From JBBQZP01 sp038207585 (GTDB lineage Bacteria > Pseudomonadota > Alphaproteobacteria > Rhodobacterales > Rhodobacteraceae): a stretch of DNA of 64,000 nucleotides. The first letter of the stretch is position 1. Each line of letters begins with the position of its first letter. The notes beneath the pieces are model-generated. The model searched no databases. It had not been told where the DNA came from and saw only the letters and a list, made by a program, of their open reading frames with translations. This document shows, in pieces, positions 52,282 through 61,131 of the stretch. Made by a program: the position numbers and the translations under genes. Location of the stretch: contig JBBQZP010000021.1 in the NCBI GenBank assembly GCA_038207585.1, forward strand, positions 13,828 through 77,827, written 5' to 3'.

Positions 52282-53001
52282 TCAGCCGATCAGAGTCAGG
52301 CTGACGCGGCGGTTCTGGCGGCCTTTCTTTTCGATCTTGCCGATCTCGACCGCACCGATCTCACCGGTGCGGGCAACATGGGTGCCGCCGCAGGGTTGCA
52401 GGTCAATCTGCCCCGCCCCCTGCCCGATGCGCACCAGCCGCACCCGGCCCTGCCCGACCGGCGGGCTGACCGACATGGTTTTCACCAACCCGGGGTTGGC
52501 GGCCAGTTCGGCATCGGTGATCCAGTCATCGGTCACCGGCAGATCACGGTCGATCAACGCGGTCAGCGCGGCATCCCACGCCTCGATATCCTGCGGCGCC
52601 TCGGGCATGTCGAAATCAAGCCGCCCGCGTTCAGCCCCGATCTGCCCGCCGGTCACCGGCAAGGGGATCACCACCGACAAAAGATGCAGCGCTGTATGCA
52701 CGCGCATGTGGCGATAGCGCCGTTCCCAGTTCAGCACCTGATGCACCGGGGCACCTACCGGCGGCATCGCCTTGGGTTCAGCGGGCACCAGTGCCACATC
52801 GGTGGGGCCTGCCTTGACCGCCGTCGCGATCACGATGCGCCCGCCATCCCAGATCAGCGTGCCACTGTCGCCGGGCTGTCCGCCGCCGGTGGGATAAAAG
52901 ACCGTTCGGTCAAGGATCAGCCCGCCCTCTTCGGTGTGGGCCAGCACGCGGGCACCCGCCTCGCGCAGATAGGCGTCGTCACGAAACAGAAGGGTGGTCA
53001 C
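52282..53001 (-). CDS. Alanyl-tRNA editing protein AlaX
   Basis: 239 residues from a GTG at 53001 that overlaps the MscS-like gene stop. Free-standing editing domain of alanyl-tRNA synthetase: TVFYPTGGGQPGDSG, zinc ligands in RVHTALHLLSVV (HxxxH), and the CGGTHVARTGEIG segment (Cys and His). Deacylates Ser-tRNA-Ala or Gly-tRNA-Ala. Last gene of the tellurite-locus strand run; the next feature downstream is tRNA-Ser, a coincidence worth noting but not evidence of linkage. Confidence 0.92.
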   Translation of the reverse strand: MTTLLFRDDAYLREAGARVLAHTEEGGLILDRTVFYPTGGGQPGDSGTLIWDGGRIVIATAVKAGPTDVALVPAEPKAMPPVGAPVHQVLNWERRYRHMRVHTALHLLSVVIPLPVTGGQIGAERGRLDFDMPEAPQDIEAWDAALTALIDRDLPVTDDWITDAELAANPGLVKTMSVSPPVGQGRVRLVRIGQGAGQIDLQPCGGTHVARTGEIGAVEIGKIEKKGRQNRRVSLTLIG

Positions 53002-55595
53002 AGCGTCGGCTCCTCGGGGTCTTTGCGTTTCGACGGGGCGGGGGTGTTGGTGCCGCTTCCGGTGCGCGGCATCACCTCAGGTGCGGCTTCGGGTGCTGGG
53101 CTTTCGTCTGCCACCGGGCGGCGGCGCTGCGGGCGCATCGCCTCGGCCAAGGCCTCGGGGTTGCGCAGCCAGATGTCGCGCTGCGAGAATGGCATCGCGA
53201 TGCCTTCGGCGCGGAAGCGTCCGATGATTGCGTGGTTGATCTCACTGCGCACGGAAAGCGAGAAGTTCACATCGCGCAGGATCATCCGGATCTCGAAATT
53301 CAGCGCATCCGCGCCCAGCCCCATGAACGCCACCATGGGCGGCGGGTTCAGAATGGCCATGGGCTGCGCCTCGGCGATCTCTTGCAAGATCGCCTCGACC
53401 TTGCGGGTGTCGCTGCCGTAATCGACCCCCACTGCCACGATCAGCCGCCCCGAAAGGCTGAACCGCGTCCAGTTCGTGACCTGCCCCGACACTAGATCGG
53501 CATTGGGCACGATGACATCTGACCGGTCGAACGTCTGGATGCGTGTGGAGCGGACCGAGATGCCCTTGACGATGCCCTGCACGCCGCCAACCTCGATCCA
53601 GTCGCCCTCCGACACGGGGCGTTCAATCAGCAGGATGATGCCGGACACGAAATTCGACACGATATTCTGCAAGCCAAAACCGATGCCGACCGACAGCGCA
53701 CCTGCCACGATGGCAAGGCCGGATAGGTCAATCCCAACCGCGTTGATCGCAATCAGCGCCGACAGGAACACGCCGGTATAGCCCAGCCCCGCAAGGATGG
53801 CGTTCTTGCCCCCGGTATCGAGTGACGTGCGCGGCAGAACTGTTGTTTTCAGCCCCGCCTGCAACAGCCGGGTGATGGTATAGCCAATCGCAAACAGCAC
53901 CGCGACCTTCAGAAAATCGGTCGGCGAAATGCGCGTGGCCCCAAGTTGGAACCCCGCGCCAAAGCGCGTCCACAATTCCAGCAGATCCTCGCGCCGCGCC
54001 CCCCAGATCAACGCGAACAACGGGGTGGAGGCCAGCACCACGCCAAACGCCAGCAGCACCGGCAACAACCCGCCCTGCGCATCATCGCTGTCGCCGACGA
54101 TGGCGCGGTAAATATCCTCGATCAGACGGTTAAGCGTGAAAAGCACCGCCAGAAGCCCGATCGACAGCACCATCGGAAACACCAGCGCCAGCGCCGCACC
54201 AATATAGCCGACAGCGGCCAGAACCGGGCCAACCAGCCCGATGACCCGAAAGACCATCCCGAAGATCGAGATCATGCGGTCGCGAAAACCCTGCTCGCCG
54301 GTTGCGGAATTGCCCGCCTTTGCGTGGCGGCGCAAAAGTCCGCCCAGCCGCACCAACGCAACCCCCGCCAGCACCAGAAGCGGCAGGGTCAACAGCGCCA
54401 CCGCCGCCTCGCCCACCCGGTTCACATCAAAGATCGCGGCGCGCAAGACCTCGATGGGCAGCACGATGCCCATCAGAAAGAACAAGAAGCGCCCCTCGGC
54501 CCGGCGTTCAGGGGGCAGCGTAAGGGGGGCATCTGCGGTATCGCTTTTTGGAAAAATCCGCCCGCCCAGCCACCCGGCGGTAAAGATCAGAATCGCCATG
54601 CCCGGCAATTCGCGCAGGATCGCCACCCCGGTCGCCCCGAAAAGCCCGCTTTGCAGCGCCGCCTGCGACAGCGCCATTACCCCCGCCACCGGCATGACGA
54701 TCTGCCCCAGCGAGGCGATGAAGGCCCATATCTTGCGCCCGCGCGCGCCCGCATTGGCATGAAGCCTGTCGGTCAGGCCTTCGCACCAAAGCCGCCCCCG
54801 CAGGATCAGCGCCGCCGCCAACCCCAGCAAAAGCAGGATCGCTGGCAGATTGTCCTTGAGCGCGGGCAGCGCCTGTGGCCGGGTCGCGGCCTTTGTCGTC
54901 TCGTCCACCAGACCCAGTGCTGCCGTGCTGATCTTGCCCAAGGCGTCCGGCCAGTTCGCGGGGTTCATGGGCATCGGCCAAAGCCGCAGCAACTCATCCG
55001 CCTGCCGGTTGCGCAGGGCCGTGTCGATCTCGCGGATCAGACTGTCGGCGCGGGTATAGGCTTCATCCGCGGCCATGCCGGGGGCTTGCAGGCGGGCAAG
55101 TTGATCGCCGAGCGTCTTACGCCGGGCGGCCAGTTCGTCAGGCTCGGTCGCACCCTCTGCCGGGGCCGGGCCAAGCGAGGTGATCTGGGTGCGCACCGTC
55201 GCAATGCGTGACCCGTTGGCGTTTTGCGCCACCTGCAGCCGCGCGCGCCACTCCACCAGTTGCACGCGCACCAACTCCAACCCCGCGTTCGAGGTGGCGC
55301 TGTTGGTCAGTGCCGTTTCAGCGCGGGTCGCCATCAGGTCCCACGCCGCATAGTCGATCACATTGGGATCATTGGGCGTGATCGAGATCGACTTGCCGGA
55401 TTTGGAAATCCCCTGCCCGGTGCCGCCCGTCTTGGGAGCGGCAACCTTGGGCGTCCCAGACTGCGGCGCGGCGTTGGTCGGCGGAGCATCCGTTGCGGGC
55501 GCATCCACGGTCTGCGCCCATGCACCAGAGCACAGCGCCAGAACCAGCATCTGCGCCAGCCAGCACCGCAGCCCGTATGCGCGGGCGCGGATCAT
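52998..55595 (-). CDS. Large MscS-type mechanosensitive channel with DUF3772
   Basis: 865 residues from the ATG at 55595. A signal peptide (LAQMLVLALCSGAWAQ) is followed by a proline/alanine-rich linker and a DUF3772 periplasmic helical domain (residues about 60-220), about ten transmembrane helices and the MscS core. The core is visible as LAIVAGALSVGIGFGLQNIV, then SNFVSGIILLIERPVSEGDW and VQGIVKGISVRSTRIQTFDR, followed by the cytoplasmic vestibule. The C-terminal tail is Pro/Glu-rich. Protects against hypo-osmotic shock, and fits with the periplasmic-glucan genes elsewhere in the window. Overlaps cysK and alaX by 4 bases each. Confidence 0.9.
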   Translation of the reverse strand: MIRARAYGLRCWLAQMLVLALCSGAWAQTVDAPATDAPPTNAAPQSGTPKVAAPKTGGTGQGISKSGKSISITPNDPNVIDYAAWDLMATRAETALTNSATSNAGLELVRVQLVEWRARLQVAQNANGSRIATVRTQITSLGPAPAEGATEPDELAARRKTLGDQLARLQAPGMAADEAYTRADSLIREIDTALRNRQADELLRLWPMPMNPANWPDALGKISTAALGLVDETTKAATRPQALPALKDNLPAILLLLGLAAALILRGRLWCEGLTDRLHANAGARGRKIWAFIASLGQIVMPVAGVMALSQAALQSGLFGATGVAILRELPGMAILIFTAGWLGGRIFPKSDTADAPLTLPPERRAEGRFLFFLMGIVLPIEVLRAAIFDVNRVGEAAVALLTLPLLVLAGVALVRLGGLLRRHAKAGNSATGEQGFRDRMISIFGMVFRVIGLVGPVLAAVGYIGAALALVFPMVLSIGLLAVLFTLNRLIEDIYRAIVGDSDDAQGGLLPVLLAFGVVLASTPLFALIWGARREDLLELWTRFGAGFQLGATRISPTDFLKVAVLFAIGYTITRLLQAGLKTTVLPRTSLDTGGKNAILAGLGYTGVFLSALIAINAVGIDLSGLAIVAGALSVGIGFGLQNIVSNFVSGIILLIERPVSEGDWIEVGGVQGIVKGISVRSTRIQTFDRSDVIVPNADLVSGQVTNWTRFSLSGRLIVAVGVDYGSDTRKVEAILQEIAEAQPMAILNPPPMVAFMGLGADALNFEIRMILRDVNFSLSVRSEINHAIIGRFRAEGIAMPFSQRDIWLRNPEALAEAMRPQRRRPVADESPAPEAAPEVMPRTGSGTNTPAPSKRKDPEEPTL

Positions 55596-56626
55596 GCGTC
55601 CTGATAAACCTCGGGAATAGAGGCAGCACCCCGGTCCAGCCAGTCGGGCACCGGCAGACCTTTGGATTTCAGGAATGCCGGGTTGAACAGTTTCGACTGA
55701 TACCGCGTGCCGTAATCGCACAGGATCGTCACGATGGTGTGCCCCGGCCCCAGATCGCGCGCCAGCCGCATCGCGCCTGCGATGTTGATGCCCGACGATC
55801 CACCCAGACACAGCCCCTCATCCGACAGCAGGTCAAACACAATCGGCAAAGCCTCGGCATCGGGGATGCGATAGCTGAAATCGGGGGTGAAGCCTTCAAG
55901 GTTCGCGGTGATGCGCCCCTGCCCGATGCCTTCGGTGATCGACGAGCCGGGGCTTTCAAACGTGCCTTCGGTGTAGAACGAATGAAGTGCCGCCCCTTCC
56001 GGATCGGCCAGCCCGATCTTCACACCCTTGCCCTGCAGCGCCATGCCCACACCCGCCAAAGTGCCGCCAGAGCCCACAGCACAGATAAAGCCATCCACTT
56101 TGCCGCCGGTCTGGTCCCAGATCTCTGGCCCCGTCGTCTCGATATGCGCCTGACGGTTCGCCACATTGTCGAACTGATTGGCCCAGATTGCGCCATTTGG
56201 TTCAGTTTTCGCCAAAGCCTCGGCCAGACGGCCCGAATAGCGCACATAATTGTTGGGGTTCTTGTAGGGGGCTGCGGGCACCTGCACCAGTTCGGCCCCG
56301 GCCAGACGCAGCATGTCTTTCTTTTCCTGACTCTGCGTCTCGGGGATCACGATCACGGTGCGAAAGCCCATGCTGGCCCCCACAAGTGCGAGGCCAATGC
56401 CGGTATTTCCGGCGGTGCCTTCCACAATCGTGCCACCGGGGCGCAATGTCCCGCGCGCCACGGCATCACGGATGATGTAAAGGGCGGCACGGTCCTTGAC
56501 TGACTGGCCGGGGTTCATGAACTCGGCCTTGCCAAGGATGTTGCAGCCCGTCGCCTCGCTTGCCGCTTTCAGGCGAATAAGGGGGGTCTTGCCGACTGCG
56601 TCGGCCAGATCGCTGTAGATCCGCAT
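55592..56626 (-). CDS. cysK: Cysteine synthase A (tellurite-locus CysK)
   Basis: 344 residues; AAGGAA ribosome site. PLP fold-type II enzyme: PLP lysine in NPGQSVKDRAALYII, TVEGTAGNTGIGLALVGASM-type phosphate/substrate loop (EGTAGNTGIGLA), glycine loop CAVGSGGTLAGVGMAL, and SDEGLCLGGSSGINIAGA near the end. Forms cysteine from O-acetylserine and sulfide. It is longer than E. coli CysK and matches the CysK encoded with trgAB in Rhodobacter sphaeroides, where the locus contributes to tellurite resistance. Confidence 0.92.
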   Translation of the reverse strand: MRIYSDLADAVGKTPLIRLKAASEATGCNILGKAEFMNPGQSVKDRAALYIIRDAVARGTLRPGGTIVEGTAGNTGIGLALVGASMGFRTVIVIPETQSQEKKDMLRLAGAELVQVPAAPYKNPNNYVRYSGRLAEALAKTEPNGAIWANQFDNVANRQAHIETTGPEIWDQTGGKVDGFICAVGSGGTLAGVGMALQGKGVKIGLADPEGAALHSFYTEGTFESPGSSITEGIGQGRITANLEGFTPDFSYRIPDAEALPIVFDLLSDEGLCLGGSSGINIAGAMRLARDLGPGHTIVTILCDYGTRYQSKLFNPAFLKSKGLPVPDWLDRGAASIPEVYQDA

Positions 56627-56705
56627 GGCATGTTCCTTTGCAGCTGTGCAGATGGTTTAGGCGCTGCAGGGGCGGAACTCAAGAACCTGCCCGGCTTGGT
56701 GCGGC

Positions 56706-57821
56706 TCAATTGCGCAGGTCCGCCGCCTGCCGCAAGGCCGGTCGTTCGCGCTGCAACCAAAGCGCGGTTACAAGAAGCGGCCCGTTGGCGATTTCACCGC
56801 TTGCCACCAGATCCATCATCGCATCGAAGGGCAGGATGTGGCCACGGATATCTTCGGCCTCCTCGGCCAATCCGAACACGCCCGCCACACCGTCGGGCAG
56901 ATCGGCCAGTGCGACGTAGGAGTAAAGATATTCCGCCTTGGCCCCCGGTGACGGATAATAGCCACCGACAAACAGCATCTCGCCAAGGCCGATGCCCGCC
57001 TCTTCCGCCGCTTCGCGCACCGCCGCCTCAACCGGCGTCTCGCCCGGATCAATGCGCCCTGCGATGGGTTCCAGCAACCACGGCTGCGCATCACCCCGCG
57101 CCATCGGGCCCGGGCGAAACTGTTCAACCAGCAAAACCCGGTCGCGGACAGGATCATAAGGCAAGACCGTGACCGCATCGCCCGACACAAAGACCGCGCG
57201 GTTCACGACCGGGCCGTGCGCGCCCGCAAAGCTGCGATAGCTCAGATCATATTCCTCTACCGAGAAGAAATTGGCGTAAGGCAATCTGCGCCGGGCAATC
57301 GTCACATCACCCGGTGACGCGCGGTGGCGCAGCGCTGTGGGCGCGGCATCGCCCGCCCGCACCCGGCTTGCCCCCCGCACCCCCATTGCCCCGCGCCGTG
57401 CCGCAACCTCTGCCGCATCGACCTGACCGTAAAGCGCCATGACATCGCCCGCCACAGCCACCGCAATATCGCCCCACTGGGCCAGCCAGTCGGCCCTATT
57501 CCACGGCGCACCGCCACCCGCAGCGCCTGCCTGCACAAAGGCCGTCGCCTCAACTTTGCGCGTGCCAAGCTGCACCGAAACAAGGCAGGGCGCGGTGTTC
57601 AGATAGAACTCCAGCCGGGCAACTTCATCCGCGCTGGCATTGCGGATCAAGACCCCCTCGCACTGCCCCGACGCTGCGGGATAAAGCCCGCACGCGGCCT
57701 GATCATGGCAGGTCGCCGCGTAGCCCGGCAGAAACGCAGTCTCGCCCGCAACCTCATGCCCAAGAACCACAGCGCGCAGGGGCGCGTGGGCCAAGGGGCC
57801 ACACAAAAAGCAATCGCTCAT
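56706..57821 (-). CDS. trgB: TrgB-like protein: AIG2/GGCT-like domain fused to a Nudix hydrolase
   Basis: 371 residues. The N-terminal ~90 residues resemble a gamma-glutamylcyclotransferase/AIG2 fold (CFLCGPLAHAPLRAVVLG; ETAFLPGYAATCHDQ). The C-terminal half is a Nudix hydrolase with a perfect box GRIDPGETPVEAAVREAAEE plus AGI, preceded by VLLVEQFRPGPM and a WLLEPIAG strand, as in ADP-ribose pyrophosphatases. The fusion is that described for TrgB of the R. sphaeroides tellurite locus. It follows trgA by 4 bases and is 79 bases before cysK. Confidence 0.88.
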   Translation of the reverse strand: MSDCFLCGPLAHAPLRAVVLGHEVAGETAFLPGYAATCHDQAACGLYPAASGQCEGVLIRNASADEVARLEFYLNTAPCLVSVQLGTRKVEATAFVQAGAAGGGAPWNRADWLAQWGDIAVAVAGDVMALYGQVDAAEVAARRGAMGVRGASRVRAGDAAPTALRHRASPGDVTIARRRLPYANFFSVEEYDLSYRSFAGAHGPVVNRAVFVSGDAVTVLPYDPVRDRVLLVEQFRPGPMARGDAQPWLLEPIAGRIDPGETPVEAAVREAAEEAGIGLGEMLFVGGYYPSPGAKAEYLYSYVALADLPDGVAGVFGLAEEAEDIRGHILPFDAMMDLVASGEIANGPLLVTALWLQRERPALRQAADLRN

Positions 57822-57825
57822 CCGC

Positions 57826-58266
57826 CTAACGCCAATTCCGCCCGCCCCATTCGGAGAACATGCCCGCCAGAATTCCGCCCAGCAGCACGGTCAGAATGAC
57901 ATCGGCCTGCAGCATCATCTGGCCATAATCAAGGAACAGTTGAAGCGCACCCAGAATGGCCTCCATCGGCCCGTCATAGCGCAGGTTGGTCGACCTCAGG
58001 ATCATCTCGCGCACCGAAAACGCCATCAGGCACCAGAAGACCACGGCAATGATCGTCTGCAAGCCAAAGGTCATCGCCCGCAGGTAACCCTGCCCGGTCA
58101 TCCGCCCCATGATGAACCAGCCGCAAAACACTCCGATTGCCGCACAGACCGGGCTGAAATAGCCGAAGTTCGTGCCTTCGGGCAGATAGGGCTTCACGAT
58201 CTCGGCGCTGAAAAAAGCGACGAAGGCGAAGGCTAAGGCAGCGCAAAGTTTGGCGGCTGTCGGCAT
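57826..58266 (-). CDS. trgA: TrgA-family membrane protein
   Basis: 146 residues from the ATG at 58266 with four hydrophobic helices (AALAFAFVAFFSAEIV; GYFSPVCAAIGVFCGWFIMG; QTIIAVVFWCLMAFSV; VILTVLLGGILAGMFSEWGG). Matches TrgA, a membrane protein tied to high-level tellurite resistance in Rhodobacter. First gene of trgA-trgB-cysK, 32 bases after the cyclopropane synthase stop, so readthrough from phrA-cfa is possible. Confidence 0.88.
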   Translation of the reverse strand: MPTAAKLCAALAFAFVAFFSAEIVKPYLPEGTNFGYFSPVCAAIGVFCGWFIMGRMTGQGYLRAMTFGLQTIIAVVFWCLMAFSVREMILRSTNLRYDGPMEAILGALQLFLDYGQMMLQADVILTVLLGGILAGMFSEWGGRNWR

Positions 58267-58298
58267 GGCGGTTCCTGCATCTGGCTCCGCCGCGCGTT

Positions 58299-59510
58299 CT
58301 ACAGCGGGCGGGTCACGGTGATTTGTGTCACATCGCAGTTTCCGCCCTCGAACGCGCCCGCGCAAGAGGTGAGGTAAAAATTCCACATCCGACGGAAGCG
58401 GTCATCAAAGCCCATGCCCGCCACTTCGTCCCAGCGCGCGTTGAATGTATCATGCCAGCGACGCAGCGTGTTGGAGTAGCTGGGCCCGAATTCGACCGAT
58501 CCCTTGATCGCCAGGCCTGCCCGCTCCACCTCTGCCCGCAACGCCGAAGGGCTGGGCAACATTCCGCCCGGAAAGATGTATTTCTGAATAAAATCAACGC
58601 CTTTTCGGTAAGTCTCAAACCGCTTGTCCTGCACCGTGATGATCTGCAGCGTCGCATGCCGCCCCGGTTTCAGCCGCGCGCGCAAGGCGTCAAAATATGT
58701 CGGCCAGTATTTTTCGCCGACCGCTTCGAACATCTCGATGCTGGCCACACCGTCATAAATGCCCTTCTCATCGCGGTAATCCTGCAACTTGATCTGAACT
58801 TTATCGGCCAATCCGGCACGCGCTATCCGGTCCACCGCATAGTCATACTGGCTTTTGGAGATGGTAAGCCCCGTCACCCGCAGCCCCCGTTCGGCGGCCG
58901 CATATTCGGCAAATCCGCCCCAGCCACAGCCGATCTCCAACACATGATCACCGGGCGAGGCCCCCATCAGATCAACCATCGACGCGTATTTCTGTCGCTG
59001 CGCCGCCTCAAGGCTTTCCTGCCCGGTAGCGAACAGGGCGGAAGAATAGGTCATGGAATCGTCCAGCCACAGCTTGTAGAAATCATTCCCCAGATCATAG
59101 TGATGCGAGATGTTCTTGCGGGCCTGACGCTTGGAATTGCCCTGCCACCAAAAGCGCAGCATTTCATAGGCGCGCACCAGTTTCATGCCGGGATAGCCGT
59201 CATAGACGCTGTCATTATCCTCGTGGATCAGGTCCATGAAGGCCTGCAGGTCGGGCGTTGTCCACCAGCCGTCCAGATAGGCCTCGCAAAAGCCAAGATC
59301 GCCCTCACGGATCAGCCGGGCAAACGTTTCGTTATTGTGAATGTGAACCTCGGCCGAAGGCCCTTGGCCCGAGCCTTCGGCACGAAACCGGCGGCCATCA
59401 TCCAGAACGAAATCCAGCCGACCGTTGCGCAGGGTCTTTGCGACCTCGAACGCATTGTGAAAATAGCGCGGCAGATCGTGCTGCCCCTTCGTTGTGGTCA
59501 GAATGGTCAT
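58299..59510 (-). CDS. cfa: Cyclopropane-fatty-acyl-phospholipid synthase
   Basis: 403 residues. SAM-dependent enzyme: N-terminal lipid-binding half (FVLDDGRRFRAEGSG; GDLGFCEAYLDGWW), ISHHYDLGNDFYKLWLD, then SAM site HVLEIGCGWGGFAEYAA and active-site text VASIEMFEAVGEKYW and KYIFPGGMLPS. Adds methylene across double bonds of membrane lipids. Follows phrA by 38 bases; in R. sphaeroides the homologous phrA and cfaA genes belong to the RpoE-ChrR singlet-oxygen regulon. Confidence 0.95.
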   Translation of the reverse strand: MTILTTTKGQHDLPRYFHNAFEVAKTLRNGRLDFVLDDGRRFRAEGSGQGPSAEVHIHNNETFARLIREGDLGFCEAYLDGWWTTPDLQAFMDLIHEDNDSVYDGYPGMKLVRAYEMLRFWWQGNSKRQARKNISHHYDLGNDFYKLWLDDSMTYSSALFATGQESLEAAQRQKYASMVDLMGASPGDHVLEIGCGWGGFAEYAAAERGLRVTGLTISKSQYDYAVDRIARAGLADKVQIKLQDYRDEKGIYDGVASIEMFEAVGEKYWPTYFDALRARLKPGRHATLQIITVQDKRFETYRKGVDFIQKYIFPGGMLPSPSALRAEVERAGLAIKGSVEFGPSYSNTLRRWHDTFNARWDEVAGMGFDDRFRRMWNFYLTSCAGAFEGGNCDVTQITVTRPL

Positions 59511-59548
59511 GGGTTCCCCTGGGCGCGTCTTTTTATGGGTCGTCGTTT

Positions 59549-60985
59549 TTATCGGTCGTCTTTTTTGCGGTCAGTATAGGCGGAAAGCGCCCGTTCGCGT
59601 CCAGCACTTAACGCTATCAACGGGTCCGGGTAGGGCGAAGTTGCACGCAGGCCCCAACTTTCCGGCACGGCATCAAAATAGGCCAATGCGTCACGCCCCG
59701 GTTTACCCGACAACTCAGCAATAAAGCGCGTGCGATAGCGGCGATCCGGATCAAACTTTTCAGCCTGTGTGGCGGGGTTGAAGATGCGAAAGAACGGTGC
59801 CGCATCCGGCCCCGAGCCTGCCGCCCATTGCCAGCCCATCGCATTCGCGGCCGGGTCCCAGTCGGTCAGACAATCAGCGAACCAGTCAAGCCCCACCCGC
59901 CAATGCGTCATCAGGTGCTTGGTCAGGTAACTTGCCACGATCATCCGGCCCCGGTTGTGCATGGTGCCCGTCACATACATCTCGCGCATCGCGGCATCAA
60001 CAAAAGGCTCACCGGTCATGCCTTGCCGCCAGCGCATCGCATCCGCGTTGTCACCGCGCCACGGAAATTCGTCCCAGTCGGACTTCCAGTTGTCGGTGGC
60101 GATATGCGGCGTGTGGTGCAACAGATGATAGGCAAACTCGCGCCAGACGATCTCTTTCAGGAACACCTCCGCACCGCGCCCGCCCTCGTGCAGCGCCCGC
60201 ATCCCGGCGTGCCAGACACTGCGCGGCCCGATCTCGCCATAGGTCAGGTTTTCCGACAGCCGCGAGGTGCCGGGGATGGCGGGCAGATCGCGGGCGGTCG
60301 CATAATCCTGCACCGGGCCATCCAGAAAATCGGCCAGTCGCCGCTGCGCCAACGCTTCGCCCACCGCCTGATGCGGCTCCACAACAACAGCCCCGCGCCG
60401 CATCGCATGGCCCAGCGCCCAATCGTCCAGCGCGTCACTGCGGGGCCAGTCACCTGGCGCGCGCACCGCCTTGGGGGCAGGATCAGCGGCGGCAATCCCA
60501 CGATCCTTCACCGCCCGCCAGAATGGCGTGTAAACCCGGTAGAACCCGCCCTGCCCGGTTTGCACTGTCCAGGGTTCATGCAAAAGATGGCCTGCGAAAC
60601 TTTCCGCCTGCAACCCCGCATCTTTCAGCGCCGCCTTGACGCCCGCATCGCGCTCTTTCGCCGCCGGATCGTACAGCCGCGACCACATCACCCCTGCCGC
60701 GCCGGTTTCCTGAACCAGCGCCTGCAACACCGCCAAAGCCGCCCCGCGCCGCAGCGTAAGACGGCTGCCAAAGGCTTTCAACGTATCGGCAAACCGCGCA
60801 ACCCCCAGCCCTAGCCGCCATTTGGCCGCTGCGCCCAGCGCCTCGGTTTCCGCATCAAGCACGAAAACCGGGATCAACGGACGCCCGGTCGCCACCGCAG
60901 CCGTCAACATCGGATGATCGGTCAGCCGCAGATCGCGGCGAAACCACAGAATCAGGGGCGCGTCATCAGGGCTCATCGGGCACAT
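59549..60985 (-). CDS. phrA: Deoxyribodipyrimidine photolyase
   Basis: 478 residues from the ATG at 60985 (60976 is an equally possible ATG; neither has a clear ribosome site). CPD photolyase: LILWFRRDLRLTDHPML N-terminal antenna domain, then the FAD domain with RLSENLTYGEIGPRSVWH, TGEPFVDAAMREMYVTGTMH, NRGRMIVASYLTKHLMTHWR and DWDPAANAMGWQWAAGSGPD including the Trp electron path. Repairs UV cyclobutane dimers using light. The first gene of phrA-cfa; a sigmaE-type promoter lies just upstream. Confidence 0.95.
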   Translation of the reverse strand: MCPMSPDDAPLILWFRRDLRLTDHPMLTAAVATGRPLIPVFVLDAETEALGAAAKWRLGLGVARFADTLKAFGSRLTLRRGAALAVLQALVQETGAAGVMWSRLYDPAAKERDAGVKAALKDAGLQAESFAGHLLHEPWTVQTGQGGFYRVYTPFWRAVKDRGIAAADPAPKAVRAPGDWPRSDALDDWALGHAMRRGAVVVEPHQAVGEALAQRRLADFLDGPVQDYATARDLPAIPGTSRLSENLTYGEIGPRSVWHAGMRALHEGGRGAEVFLKEIVWREFAYHLLHHTPHIATDNWKSDWDEFPWRGDNADAMRWRQGMTGEPFVDAAMREMYVTGTMHNRGRMIVASYLTKHLMTHWRVGLDWFADCLTDWDPAANAMGWQWAAGSGPDAAPFFRIFNPATQAEKFDPDRRYRTRFIAELSGKPGRDALAYFDAVPESWGLRATSPYPDPLIALSAGRERALSAYTDRKKDDR

Positions 60986-60997
60986 CGGTTCATGTCA

Positions 60998-61027
60998 CGT
61001 TTACGATTGCAGCCTTGCACCGGATCA
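60998..61027 (-). promoter_or_regulatory. SigmaE (RpoE/ECF11)-like promoter of phrA-cfa
   Basis: On the minus strand TGATCC (61027-61022) is followed after 18 bases by TAAACG (61003-60998). Group IV sigmaE promoters of Rhodobacter have a TGATCC-type -35 and a TAAGA-type -10. Transcription would start within about 10 bases of the ATG at 60985. Confidence 0.6.
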
Positions 61028-61033
61028 CTTCAC

Positions 61034-61120
61034 AGCTTTCATTTTGATACAAATATCCTCGGGGGGAAGGGCTTTCGCCATGCGAAAGGCCTCTTGGGGG
61101 GCAGAAAGCCCCCCTCTTTT
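61034..61120. repeat. Hairpin-rich intergenic element, probable terminator of the aminotransferase-like gene
   Basis: Contains GATACAAATATCCTCGGGGG, a CTTTCGC-CAT-GCGAAAG hairpin (61072-61088) and a GGGGGGC-AGAAA-GCCCCCC hairpin (61096-61114) followed by TCTTTT. The order looks like dispersed intergenic elements common in this family. It lies between the minus-strand aminotransferase stop and the phrA promoter. Confidence 0.45.
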
Positions 61121-61131
61121 GCCGCCCCACC

